From JBCCMQ01 sp039026235 (GTDB taxonomy: Bacteria > Pseudomonadota > Alphaproteobacteria > Rhodobacterales > Rhodobacteraceae): DNA of 64,000 nt. Below are positions 7,444-15,117 of the stretch, in pieces; the first letter of the stretch is position 1, and the number at the start of each line of letters is the position of its first letter. Position numbers and translations under genes: made by a program. The DNA lies in NCBI GenBank assembly GCA_039026235.1, contig JBCCMQ010000004.1, forward strand, positions 1-64,000. Reading direction: 5' to 3'. The notes below the pieces were generated by a model. It was not told the origin of the DNA. It searched no databases and saw only the letters and a program-made list of their open reading frames with translations.

Positions 7444-7719
7444 ATGCGTTACGAGTGGAACGGCAAAAAGCGCTTGCTGAATCTCGCTCACCACCGCGTC
7501 GACTTCGAAGCGATCAATTACTTCGACTGGGAAACCGCAGACGTGGTGCGAGACCAGCGGAGGGATTATGGCGAAGAACGTTTCGTTGGCACAGGTGTGA
7601 TCGAGAATAGGGTCCATATAGCCGTTTTCACAATTCGTGCGGGCAGAGTTCGCCTGATCAGCCTTCGCAAGGCCAACAGACGCGAAGTACTAGCTTATAT
7701 GGGAGCAAAGGATGACTAA
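7444..7719 (+). CDS. brnT: BrnT-family toxin
   Basis: A 91-residue protein of the BrnT family: ribonuclease toxins with a RelE-like fold that block translation. The family pattern is clear: MRYEWNGKKRLLNLAHHRVDFE at the start, FDWETADVVRDQRRDYGEERFVGTG in the middle, and IRLISLRKANRRE-type ending (VRLISLRKANRREVLAY). The ATG at 7444 gives the standard length. The stop overlaps the brnA start by 8 bases, so the two are co-translated. Toxin-first order is typical for brnTA. The system sits among decayed mobile genes and looks intact. Confidence 0.9.
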   Translation: MRYEWNGKKRLLNLAHHRVDFEAINYFDWETADVVRDQRRDYGEERFVGTGVIENRVHIAVFTIRAGRVRLISLRKANRREVLAYMGAKDD

Positions 7720-8251
7720 ACGAAACATCGTGATCCCGACGGAAGAAGACGATCGGGAAATCATCGCTGCGGCGTTGGCCGACGCGGACAACCCACCACT
7801 AACGGACGAAGAACTGTTCGAACTGCGAACACGTCGAACGCGCGGAGCTCAGAAGGGTCCGACGAAAAAACGCGTTTCGATGCGTCTGGATGCTGACGTG
7901 GTCGAAGCTTTGAAAGCGGGAGGTAACGGTTGGACGACGCGCGCCAACGCAATCTTGCGTCAGGGCCTTAAGCTGAAAGCAGGCAAAGTGTACAGGACAA
8001 AGTCCTACACGGTCAAGAAATCCAGCGGCGCTTGGGAATTGACGTCCCGACGCGGTGCATCGTCCGTTCACCCTACGAAAGCAGATGCAATGTCAGCCGC
8101 GAAAGCGAAAACCAGCGCTGTCGTGTCCGCCAAGTCAGCAACAGCTTCTGCGCTGAGGCAAAACCCTGGCAAGTCCCCTAAATCAACTGCTGCTTCCGCC
8201 ACGGTGGAGCGTCAAAATAAAAAGCGTGCATCGACTGGCCGCAAGGGCTAG
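7712..8251 (+). CDS. brnA: BrnA-family antitoxin with extra C-terminal DUF2188-like domain
   Basis: Residues 1-95 are BrnA: an acidic N terminus (PTEEDDREIIAAALADADNPPLTDEE) that should cover BrnT, then the DNA-binding part KKRVSMRLDADVVEALKAGGNGWTTRANAILR. Standard BrnA stops there at about 80-100 residues. This one continues to 179. Residues 94-130 (YRTKSYTVKKSSGAWELTSRRGASSVHPTKADAMSAAK) resemble DUF2188, a small fold with a VxHxTKxEAxxxA pattern. The last 50 are rich in Lys, Ala and Ser like histone-type tails. The extra part may strengthen DNA binding. No frameshift is visible, so this is a true fusion or read-through. Confidence 0.85.
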   Translation: MTKRNIVIPTEEDDREIIAAALADADNPPLTDEELFELRTRRTRGAQKGPTKKRVSMRLDADVVEALKAGGNGWTTRANAILRQGLKLKAGKVYRTKSYTVKKSSGAWELTSRRGASSVHPTKADAMSAAKAKTSAVVSAKSATASALRQNPGKSPKSTAASATVERQNKKRASTGRKG

Positions 8252-8802
8252 TGCCGGATCGTTAAGGCGTGAAACGGGCGGCTGAGGCTTCGAACCCTTT
8301 GCGAGAACAAGGCGCCCAATGTTCACAGAAAAAGTCTTCTGACATTCACCGCCGCCGAGAAGACTCCGTTGGCAATAGTTGCAGTAGGATCTTGGAGAAA
8401 TGAACCAGGCTTGTACCGCCGCAGTCACGATTGAATTGGCCGTAGCCAGACTTATGGACAGCGGCAAGCTTCCGAAGAATTCGCATGCATAGGAAGCACT
8501 GCATGGCTCAATTCTCTTGAAGCATCAGCAAGTTTGACTTCGATCTTGGTTGTTGAGCTACGAAACCGTCTACTGCTTGTAAATTGCACCGAGTTTCCTG
8601 AGTGGTGCGCCTGGAAAGCGACCGGATGCCTAGCAATTTTCTCCGTACAGTGGTGCTAAATGGTCAGTTTCCCGAACAACTCCAACCGAGCCAACGCATT
8701 TCCTTTTTTGGTAGCAGTGGCTTATACCTCCGCGCCCTCTTGATCAATTGCCGGCACACGCTGGAACTACCCGCGCTTGTTCGGCCTCCGGCAGAGGTCT
8801 CT
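8252..8802. other. Gene-poor stretch between brnA and the recombinase
   Basis: These 550 bases contain only short reading frames without ribosome binding sites or recognisable products. The composition is lower in GC than the flanking housekeeping DNA. The in-frame extension upstream of the recombinase ATG (8602-8802) shows no family resemblance. I see no repeat or RNA gene here and regard it as degraded island sequence. Confidence 0.5.
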
Positions 8803-9864
8803 ATGACCCGCAAGCGGGTCCACTGCGCCATCTATACCCGCAAAAGCAGCGATGAAGGCCTCGATCAGTCTTTCAACAGCCTCGATGCCCAGCGGGAGGC
8901 CTGCGCGGCCTACATCAAGAGCCAGGCCGGCGAAGGCTGGCGCGCACTCAGCGCCCGCTATGACGATGGCGGCGTCTCGGGCGGCACCATGGACCGCCCG
9001 GCCCTCCGCCAACTCCTGGAGGAGGTTGCGCGGGGCGGCATCGAGATCATTGTCGTCTACAAGATCGACCGTCTGACCCGGTCGCTGCCGGACTTCGCCC
9101 GCATGGTCGAGATCTTTGATCGCCACGGCGTGAGCTTCGTCTCCGTCACCCAGGCCTTCAACACCACCAGTTCCATGGGCCGGCTGACCCTGAATGTGTT
9201 GTTGTCCTTTGCCCAGTTCGAGCGCGAGGTCACCGGCGAGCGCATCCGCGACAAGATTGCCGCCTCAAAAGCCCGGGGCATGTGGATGGGCGGACGGGTG
9301 CCCCTGGGCTACGACCCTCCCACCGACGGCAGTCGCCGGCTTTCAGTGAACGCGGAAGAAGCCGCGCAGGTTCGCAGGATCTTTGCGGCCTATCTGGAGC
9401 TGGGCTCAGTCCACAAGCTGGAGCGCTGGTTGGCCCGGCGCGGCATCCACTCCAAAGCGCGCGCCGACAAGGACGGCCGGGTCGCCGCCGGCGGGCAGCG
9501 GCTGAGGCGCGGCGCCCTGGCGCATCTCCTGCGCAACCCGGTCTACATCGGTCTGATCCGGCACGGGGAGACGCGCCACGAAGGCCTGCACGCGGCCATC
9601 GTCGGACGCGATCTCTTCGAGGCGGTGCAGCAGAAGCTCGGGCGCGCGGGGGCGCGGCGCCGGTCGGGCGGACCCTCTGTGACCTCCGCCGCGCCGCTCA
9701 CAGGCCGGATCTTCGATGCCACCGGCCAGCGCATGTCGCCGACATTTGCCGTGGGCGCGCGCGGCACGCGCTACCGCTACTTTGTCTCCTCCGATCTCCA
9801 GCAGGGCAAATGCGCTCCGCAAGACGACATCCTGCGCCGGGTGCCCGCCGATATACCCAATTGA
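8803..9864 (+). pseudogene. Serine recombinase, truncated at its C terminus
   Basis: Residues 1-150 form the catalytic resolvase/invertase domain: AIYTRKSSDEG holds the nucleophilic serine, DAQREAC and YDDGGVSGGTMDRPAL follow, then IIVVYKIDRLTRSLPDFARM and SFAQFEREVTGERIRDKI. Next comes the recombinase DNA-binding domain (RVPLGYDP through LRNPVYIGLIRHG) and the beginning of the zinc-ribbon part. The protein stops at residue 353, just after DDILRRVPAD, where relatives of this large family continue for another 150-200 residues. At the break the DNA changes from about 65% GC to strongly AT-rich. The enzyme probably brought in the island and has been cut by a later event. The ATG at 8803 fits the family N terminus. 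Confidence 0.8.
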
Positions 9865-10649
9865 GATCTATCTGCGTGCCGCCTTATACCTACGTGTCCG
9901 TTTCCTATACTGCCCTGAATGTCGCAGTCACTTCCGGGTCAAGATTAAATTACCATTTTTCACTACCGATTCCTAATCAAATAGAAACTTACCTTAAAGA
10001 TGATAAAAAAATTCCATACGAGAAAAATAAGCTCTACGAAGGCATGCAAGATTTTAGCATTAGGAAATTCAACCTTAACAATCACCATAACAAAAAAAAG
10101 ACCAATACACGAAACTATAGAAAGGATAATAGTAATAACAGGAAATCTCCTCAGAAAATTATCGAACATATTCCTAATGCCCATCCTAAACTCGACAGCG
10201 CACAAATCTTAATGAAAATTTTGTGAGAGTCAAAGTAAGCTTGATGCACATGACGCTGACCGCCTCAAAGCATGACTAATTCAGCTGTTGTACGGCATGG
10301 CGACGGTCGATCTCTAAAGATATCAAAGACAAGATTAGGAATATATTTCAAAGCGCTAGTACCTTATATTTTTCCTTTACTCCAACAGTACTCCACCAGG
10401 AGGGACTTTCGTAGACTTCACTCTACGCTTACTCCTTCCAGAGCCGATATCACAAAAAGTTCCTCGTCATATTGGCGGACAGTACATTATAGTGTTCACC
10501 GATTTGAATCTTCCCTTGGCTCGTAAAAATTCCACCTTATGCAGTTTTTGCTACCTCCTGCCGGAGCTTATCAGCTCAAACGCGCACAATGGTTCTAGAT
10601 AAGTGCATTCTGGCAATTCTAACCTGAGTTGACCACCGGTTACAGCATC
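9865..10649. other. AT-rich block of foreign composition
   Basis: Starting exactly where the recombinase homology ends, about 750 bases are much richer in A and T than anything else in the window, with many A and T runs between 9940 and 10220. They contain one possible small membrane-protein gene on the minus strand (see 9963-10184) and otherwise only short frames without support, including a plus-strand 84-codon frame at 10272-10526 that I do not recognise. This looks like a late insertion or the scar of one. Confidence 0.6.
9963..10184 (-). CDS. Possible small two-helix membrane protein
   Basis: From the ATG at 10184 the frame encodes 73 residues with two hydrophobic segments, VITIILSIVSCIGLFFVMVI and a C-terminal LIFLVWNFFIIFKVSFYLI, joined by a short charged loop. 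No clear ribosome binding site precedes it; another ATG lies at 10169. I do not recognise the protein. The hydrophobic pattern could also arise by chance in AT-rich DNA, so this is a weak call. Confidence 0.3.
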   Translation of the reverse strand: MGIRNMFDNFLRRFPVITIILSIVSCIGLFFVMVIVKVEFPNAKILHAFVELIFLVWNFFIIFKVSFYLIRNR

Positions 10650-11177
10650 CTACTCATTTCGCACACGTTCTCGGTATTCGTCACCGACACTGTCCTTCTC
10701 GCCTGTCGGGCATTCGAAGGCGCAGATCGTGGCTTTGCGAAAATCCTCGGGGGCGACATCCAACTTATTGAAAAGGTCAATACTAAATGCGTTGAATACC
10801 GGAAAATCATCGTTTAATAACTCTCGTATACGCATCACCATTTCCAATTCTATAGCTAAAGCCCTTTTCAGATCAGCCTTGTCTGAAAGCATGATTTCGC
10901 GACTCGCAAAAATTTGCCAGACAAGCTCCTTATCAGCACTGCCTTCCATATAAAGCGGCCCCAGAATGGGTGCCACAATCTCCCCATATTGATCTTGCCA
11001 CCACATGTATTTTTCCCCCAGGTCAGAAAACGACCTGCAAGAGTTCACGAGTTCGTCTTCGTCCTCTTGGGCCGAGGCCGGCATGCATATGAAAGCCATC
11101 GCCGCAGAGGCGGCAATGGATATCTTAAGGTTTCCAGGGCGTCTTTTGACGCTTAAAATATTGCACCACTTTGCCAT
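10650..11177 (-). CDS. Hypothetical secreted protein
   Basis: A 175-residue protein with a basic start, a hydrophobic segment and a signal-peptidase site (ISIAASAAMAFICMPASAQ, cleavage near residue 36). The mature part is acidic and helical and carries three cysteines (NSCRSF, ATICAFECPTG) that could form disulfides in the periplasm. The start at 11177 is supported by GAGGAGT at proper spacing. It stands alone between the AT-rich block and tRNA-Ser. I do not recognise a family. Confidence 0.65.
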   Translation of the reverse strand: MAKWCNILSVKRRPGNLKISIAASAAMAFICMPASAQEDEDELVNSCRSFSDLGEKYMWWQDQYGEIVAPILGPLYMEGSADKELVWQIFASREIMLSDKADLKRALAIELEMVMRIRELLNDDFPVFNAFSIDLFNKLDVAPEDFRKATICAFECPTGEKDSVGDEYRERVRNE

Positions 11178-11296
11178 TCTTTACTCCTCAAGCCTTTCTC
11201 GTATTGCAACGCAAACAGTCTCTTGCCGGGTTCGCCACACGGGAAAACGCCGGGCGGCCCTTCGCCCAAAGACGAGCCTTAGTGTCATAATGGAAG

Positions 11297-11320
11297 TTTA
11301 GCTCTTTGTTGCGAGCTAAA
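11297..11320. repeat. Perfect 8-bp inverted repeat near tRNA-Ser
   Basis: TTTAGCTC (11297-11304) and GAGCTAAA (11313-11320) are separated by 8 bases. The hairpin lies downstream of the tRNA 3' end and could act in processing or termination of the tRNA transcript, though no T run follows on the minus strand. Confidence 0.4.
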
Positions 11321-11388
11321 AACCTAGCCCGCTGATTCCAAAGCCAAACGCCAAGCCACAGCGGACAGAGACACGTGTCAGGACTGAA

Positions 11389-11478
11389 TGGCGGAGAGAC
11401 AGGGATTCGAACCCTGGAGACGGTTTCCCGCCTACACGCGTTCCAGGCGTGCGCCTTCGACCACTCGGCCACCTCTCC
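11389..11478 (-). tRNA. tRNA-Ser(GGA)
   Basis: On the minus strand the sequence folds as a class II tRNA: acceptor GGAGAGG, D arm, anticodon loop with GGA (inside CCTGGAACG), a long variable arm, and the T arm GGGTTCGAATCCC. It has discriminator G and an encoded CCA (11391-11389). The long variable arm and anticodon assign it to serine UCC/UCU codons. The 3' end faces the decayed mobile region, which is where integrases commonly insert. Confidence 0.97.
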
Positions 11479-11489
11479 GGCGCCGTGAG

Positions 11490-11517
11490 CTTATAGCGCG
11501 CGCCGCGCGCGGTGCAA
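11490..11517 (-). promoter_or_regulatory. Promoter of tRNA-Ser
   Basis: On the minus strand TTGCAC (11517-11512) and TATAAG (11495-11490) are spaced by 16 bases, and the -10 box ends 11 bases before the mature tRNA. The spacer is an unusual run of alternating G and C. Confidence 0.6.
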
Positions 11518-11660
11518 GCGGGGTTGCGACGTGGGACCGTTCTTTATTGGCAGGCGGAGAGGTCTCTGCCAGCGGGCGCACGGGCACAGTTGTGCCCGAC
11601 CCAAGCCGCCACATTTTCCCGCACCGGATGAGACGGCGCACCGTGGTCGACCGAACCGCC

Positions 11661-12377
11661 CTAGCTGATCAGCAAGGACACGCGCCGGTTGGCACGCCCT
11701 TTCTTTTCGATCTTGCCCAGGCGCACCGGGCGAATCTCGGCAGTGCGCGCCACGTGGGTGCCCCCGCAGGGCTGGAGATCGACGCGGTCAGGGCCTTCTC
11801 CGATGGCGACCAGCCGGATCTTTCCGGCGCCGCGCGGTGGCTGGACGGACATGGTCTTGACCAGACCCGGGTTGGCGTCGAGTTCGGCATCGGTGATCCA
11901 GGTGTCGGTGACCGGCAGATCACGGGCGATCAGGGCGTTCAAAGCGTCCTCAAGCGCCAGCTTGTCCTCGGGCGCGTCCGGCATGTCGAAATCGAGCCGG
12001 CCTTTCACGGCCGTGATCGCCCCTCCGGTCACGGGAAGCGGGATCACGACGGACAAAAGATGCAACGCCGTGTGAACGCGCATGTGCCCCAATCTGCGTG
12101 CCCAATCGATGGATTGCACCACCTCGGCTCCAGCCTGCGGCAAAGCCATCTCGGGATCTTCTGGCAAGAGCAGGACCGTTCCGGCGTCGCCCTTGACGGC
12201 TTCGGCAATGGGCAGCTCACCGCCTGCCCATGTGACGACGCCCGCGTCACCCGGCTGACCCCCGCTTCGCGCGTAAAAGAGGCTCCTGTCCAGCACCACT
12301 CCCTCGGCGCCGGACGACACCACGCGTCCCGGCGCTTCACGCAGGTAGGCATCCTGCAGAAACAGGGCTTCGGTCAT
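11661..12377 (-). CDS. AlaX-type alanyl-tRNA editing protein
   Basis: A free-standing relative of the AlaRS editing domain that hydrolyses Ser- or Gly-tRNA(Ala). The 238-residue protein carries the zinc-binding pairs of the family: HMRVHTALHLLS (HxxxH) and QPCGGTHVARTAEI (CGGTH). The N-terminal part (LFLQDAYLREAPGRVV, FYARSGGQPGDAG) is the usual beta-barrel that makes this an AlaX-M-like form. The start ATG at 12377 overlaps the cysK stop as ATGA, so it is translated with cysK. Its place in the cysK-trgBA group is unusual but may reflect only operon economy. Confidence 0.9.
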   Translation of the reverse strand: MTEALFLQDAYLREAPGRVVSSGAEGVVLDRSLFYARSGGQPGDAGVVTWAGGELPIAEAVKGDAGTVLLLPEDPEMALPQAGAEVVQSIDWARRLGHMRVHTALHLLSVVIPLPVTGGAITAVKGRLDFDMPDAPEDKLALEDALNALIARDLPVTDTWITDAELDANPGLVKTMSVQPPRGAGKIRLVAIGEGPDRVDLQPCGGTHVARTAEIRPVRLGKIEKKGRANRRVSLLIS

Positions 12378-13423
12378 GGCGCCAAAGTGTCCACGTCGAC
12401 AAAGGCCGATGGTACGGCGCGCGGCAGGGCGTCCAACCAGTCGGGCACAGGCAGACCCTTTTCGCGCAGGAAGTCGGCGTTGAAGACCTTGGACTGATAG
12501 CGGGTGCCATAGTCGCAAAGGATGGTGACGATGGTATGTCCCGGGCCCAGTTCGCGCGCCAGACGCACCGCGCCGGCCATGTTGATTGCCGTGGATCCGC
12601 CCATGCAAAGACCTTCGTCAGCCAGCAAATCAAAGATCAGAGGCAAGGCTTCGGCATCGGAAATCCTATAGGCGAAATCCGGGGTCAGACCTTCGAGGTT
12701 TGCGGTGATCCGGCCCTGACCGATGCCCTCGGAGATAGAACCTCCAACGGCCTTCAAGGCGCCTTCGGCATAATGGCCGTAAAGCGCCGAACCCTCGGGA
12801 TCGGCCAGACCGATTTTCACGCCCTTGCCTTGCAGGGCGGTCGCCACACCGGCAAGCGTGCCGCCCGAACCGCAGGCACAGATGAACCCGTCAACCTTGC
12901 CGCCCGTTTGGTCCCAGACTTCCGGACCGGTGGTTTCAATATGGGCCTGGCGGTTGGCAGTATTGTCGAACTGGTTGGCCCAGACAGCGCCGTTCGGATC
13001 GGTCTGGTTCAACGCATCGGCCAGGCGTTGGGAATACTTCACATAGTTGTTGGGGTTCCGGTAAGGGACCGCAGGCACCTGCACCAACTCGGCACCCGCA
13101 AGACGGATCATGTCCTTCTTTTCCTGACTTTGGGTTTCGGGGATCACGATCACCGTCCGAAACCCCATCGAGGCTCCCACAAGGGCCAGACCGATGCCGG
13201 TGTTGCCCGCAGTACCTTCAACGATGGTGCCGCCCGGGCGCAGGTCGCCCCGCGCGACAGCGTCGCGGATCATGTAAAGCGCGGCACGATCCTTGACCGA
13301 TTGACCGGGGTTCATGAACTCTGCCTTGCCAAGGATATTACACCCGGTGAGTTCACTGATCTTTCGCAACCGAATGAGCGGGGTGTTTCCCACCGCGGCG
13401 CCAAGATCCTCAAATACCTGCAT
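12374..13423 (-). CDS. cysK: Cysteine synthase A
   Basis: Makes cysteine from O-acetylserine and sulfide with PLP. The 349-residue protein shows the PLP lysine in NPGQSVKDRAAL, the serine/asparagine loop EGTAGNTGIGLAL and the phosphate-binding GSGGTLAG. At 349 residues it is longer than classical CysK (about 320), with a C-terminal extension ending in FLREKGLPVPDWLD, as in many alphaproteobacteria. An AGGGA precedes the ATG. Downstream of trgA-trgB and upstream of alaX, the order matches the trgAB-cysK tellurite resistance locus described in Rhodobacter sphaeroides; sulfide and cysteine metabolism affects tellurite toxicity. Confidence 0.93.
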   Translation of the reverse strand: MQVFEDLGAAVGNTPLIRLRKISELTGCNILGKAEFMNPGQSVKDRAALYMIRDAVARGDLRPGGTIVEGTAGNTGIGLALVGASMGFRTVIVIPETQSQEKKDMIRLAGAELVQVPAVPYRNPNNYVKYSQRLADALNQTDPNGAVWANQFDNTANRQAHIETTGPEVWDQTGGKVDGFICACGSGGTLAGVATALQGKGVKIGLADPEGSALYGHYAEGALKAVGGSISEGIGQGRITANLEGLTPDFAYRISDAEALPLIFDLLADEGLCMGGSTAINMAGAVRLARELGPGHTIVTILCDYGTRYQSKVFNADFLREKGLPVPDWLDALPRAVPSAFVDVDTLAP

Positions 13424-13518
13424 ATCGGCCGTCCCTTGCTGTCACGCCCGTCTTAGTGCGCATCAGAGGGCGATGAAAGGGGGCGTCAGCGGGTCAGCAT
13501 TCGGCGGGAAAGACCGCT

Positions 13519-14658
13519 TTATGGAACACCGGCTTCTGCGCGCAGCCGCGGGCGATGAAGCGCAAGCCAGTAGGCAAGATGCTGAAGCGGGATCACGTTG
13601 ATCTCACCGGACGCGATGGCCGCCATAAGTTCGTCGAAGCCAATGACCAGCGTTCGAATATCCTCACCCTCATCGGCTAGGCCACCGAAGCCCTGCGTCC
13701 GCCGGGGCAAATCGCAGAGGCCCACGAACATGTGGAAAAACCCCGAGTTTGCACCCGGGCTGGCGTATCCCTGTCCGGCCGAATGAAGATCTCTGATCTC
13801 AATCCCCGCCTCTTCCTGTGCCTCGCGGCGACAGCAGTCTTCGGCGTCTTCACCCGGGTCGATCAATCCAGCGACCGGCTCCAGCAGCCAGGGTCGCGCA
13901 TCGGCGCGCGAGAACGCTCCTACGCGGAATTGCTCGACCAAAAGCACGCGGTCATTTTTCGGATCATAGGGCAGGCAAAGTGCCGCGTCGAAACCCACAA
14001 ACGCGGCACGATCAATCTTAGCCGCCGGACCGCCGTCGAACCTCGGGTGCGTCAGTCGATAGGTCTCAAGCGTGAAGAAGTCGGCGTAGGGCACTCGCTT
14101 AGAATGGACTTCCACGTCCGAGTTAGAAAAGGCCGCGCCCAAATCGTTGGGACGCGCTGCACCGGCGGAGATTCTGGACTGGGCCCTGGCTAGTATCAGG
14201 CTGTAACGCTGCGCCACCCATTCGGCTGATTTCTCGCCCAAGTAGCCCATGACTTCACGGGCGGCTTCCCGGGTCGCCTCGGCCCAGCGGCCTTGCCAGC
14301 CGGCGAAGTCCCAGACCTCCTCCGCGCCGATCAGATCTTCGGGTGCGAAATAGACCACCGCCGTTGTCGGGCCGGCATCTGTATCCACCGTCTCTTGACG
14401 GGTTCGGTAGCCATGCCCAAGCTCGTAGTAGTCGAGCCGCGCCGCTTCCTCGGGGCGGACGTCTTTCAAAATGATGCCGTCTGCGACCGCCGTTTCATTG
14501 GCGCGCAGCACAGGAAAAGTCTCACCCGCCGCCCTGTGCGCCAGCCAGCCAGGCAAGCGGGCGCTCTTCACCCTGGCGGAATCCAAGGGTCCACCCAGCA
14601 CGACTTCCAGAAGCGGCAGGTCGCGCAGAGTGCCGAAAAAGAAGAAACAGGATGCCAA
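13519..14658 (-). CDS. trgB: TrgB-type fusion of gamma-glutamylcyclotransferase-like and NUDIX hydrolase domains
   Basis: Residues 1-150 form a gamma-glutamylcyclotransferase-like fold (FFFFGTLRDLPLLEVVLG; DYYELGHGYRTRQETVD). Residues 190-370 are a NUDIX hydrolase with the box GLIDPGEDAEDCCRREAQEEAGI, of the ADP-ribose pyrophosphatase kind. The gene lies between trgA and cysK as in the tellurite-resistance locus of Rhodobacter sphaeroides, whose TrgB is a NUDIX protein. The best start is TTG at 14658, just where relatives begin; no ATG fits. It follows trgA by 14 bases. The true substrate is not shown by the sequence. Confidence 0.85.
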   Translation of the reverse strand: MASCFFFFGTLRDLPLLEVVLGGPLDSARVKSARLPGWLAHRAAGETFPVLRANETAVADGIILKDVRPEEAARLDYYELGHGYRTRQETVDTDAGPTTAVVYFAPEDLIGAEEVWDFAGWQGRWAEATREAAREVMGYLGEKSAEWVAQRYSLILARAQSRISAGAARPNDLGAAFSNSDVEVHSKRVPYADFFTLETYRLTHPRFDGGPAAKIDRAAFVGFDAALCLPYDPKNDRVLLVEQFRVGAFSRADARPWLLEPVAGLIDPGEDAEDCCRREAQEEAGIEIRDLHSAGQGYASPGANSGFFHMFVGLCDLPRRTQGFGGLADEGEDIRTLVIGFDELMAAIASGEINVIPLQHLAYWLALHRPRLRAEAGVP

Positions 14659-14672
14659 CGCGCGGGCGCCGG

Positions 14673-15113
14673 TCAGCTATAGCGCCGGCTGGCCCATTCG
14701 GCCGCCCAACCGCCCACCACTCCGCCGATCAGCAGTGTGACGATGATACCGGGGATGGCGATGGTCGATGCATATTCAATCGCGATGCGGAACGTATCAA
14801 CCACGGCCTCGGTCGGTCCATCATAGCGGCGCTTGGTCGAGAAAATGAGCATCTGGCGGGTCGAGAAGATCAAGAGCCCCCAGAAGACAATTGAGACCGA
14901 GGTCAAAAGGCCCGCTGAAAGGGAAAACGTCAGCCCCTCACCTGCCCGCTTACCCATGACGATCCAGCCGCAAAGGGCGCCGATGACTGCCATTATCTCG
15001 GCAAACAGGCCCATATCGGTGCCTTCGGGCATTTGCCCGCGCACCTGTTGTGCAGCGACATACGCCACTGCGGCAAAAGCAAGAGCAGCAATGAGTTTCG
15101 TGCCTGTGGGCAT
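14673..15113 (-). CDS. trgA: TrgA family membrane protein
   Basis: A 146-residue inner-membrane protein with about four hydrophobic segments: an N-terminal LIAALAFAAVAYVAA, IMAVIGALCGWIVMG, GLLTSVSIVFWGLLIF and IPGIIVTLLIGGVVGG. Length, membrane pattern and the neighbours trgB and cysK identify it as TrgA, described in Rhodobacter sphaeroides as part of tellurite resistance. The molecular action of TrgA is not established. The start lies 4 bases after the stop of the upstream methyltransferase gene, so the two may share a transcript. Confidence 0.8.
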   Translation of the reverse strand: MPTGTKLIAALAFAAVAYVAAQQVRGQMPEGTDMGLFAEIMAVIGALCGWIVMGKRAGEGLTFSLSAGLLTSVSIVFWGLLIFSTRQMLIFSTKRRYDGPTEAVVDTFRIAIEYASTIAIPGIIVTLLIGGVVGGWAAEWASRRYS

Positions 15114-15117
15114 AAGC

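Noticed and set aside
11388..12497. A 369-codon open frame antisense to alaX
   Set aside because: It runs opposite to a well supported AlaX gene with CGGTH and HxxxH motifs, has no recognisable product, and starts inside tRNA-Ser. It is a by-product of high GC.
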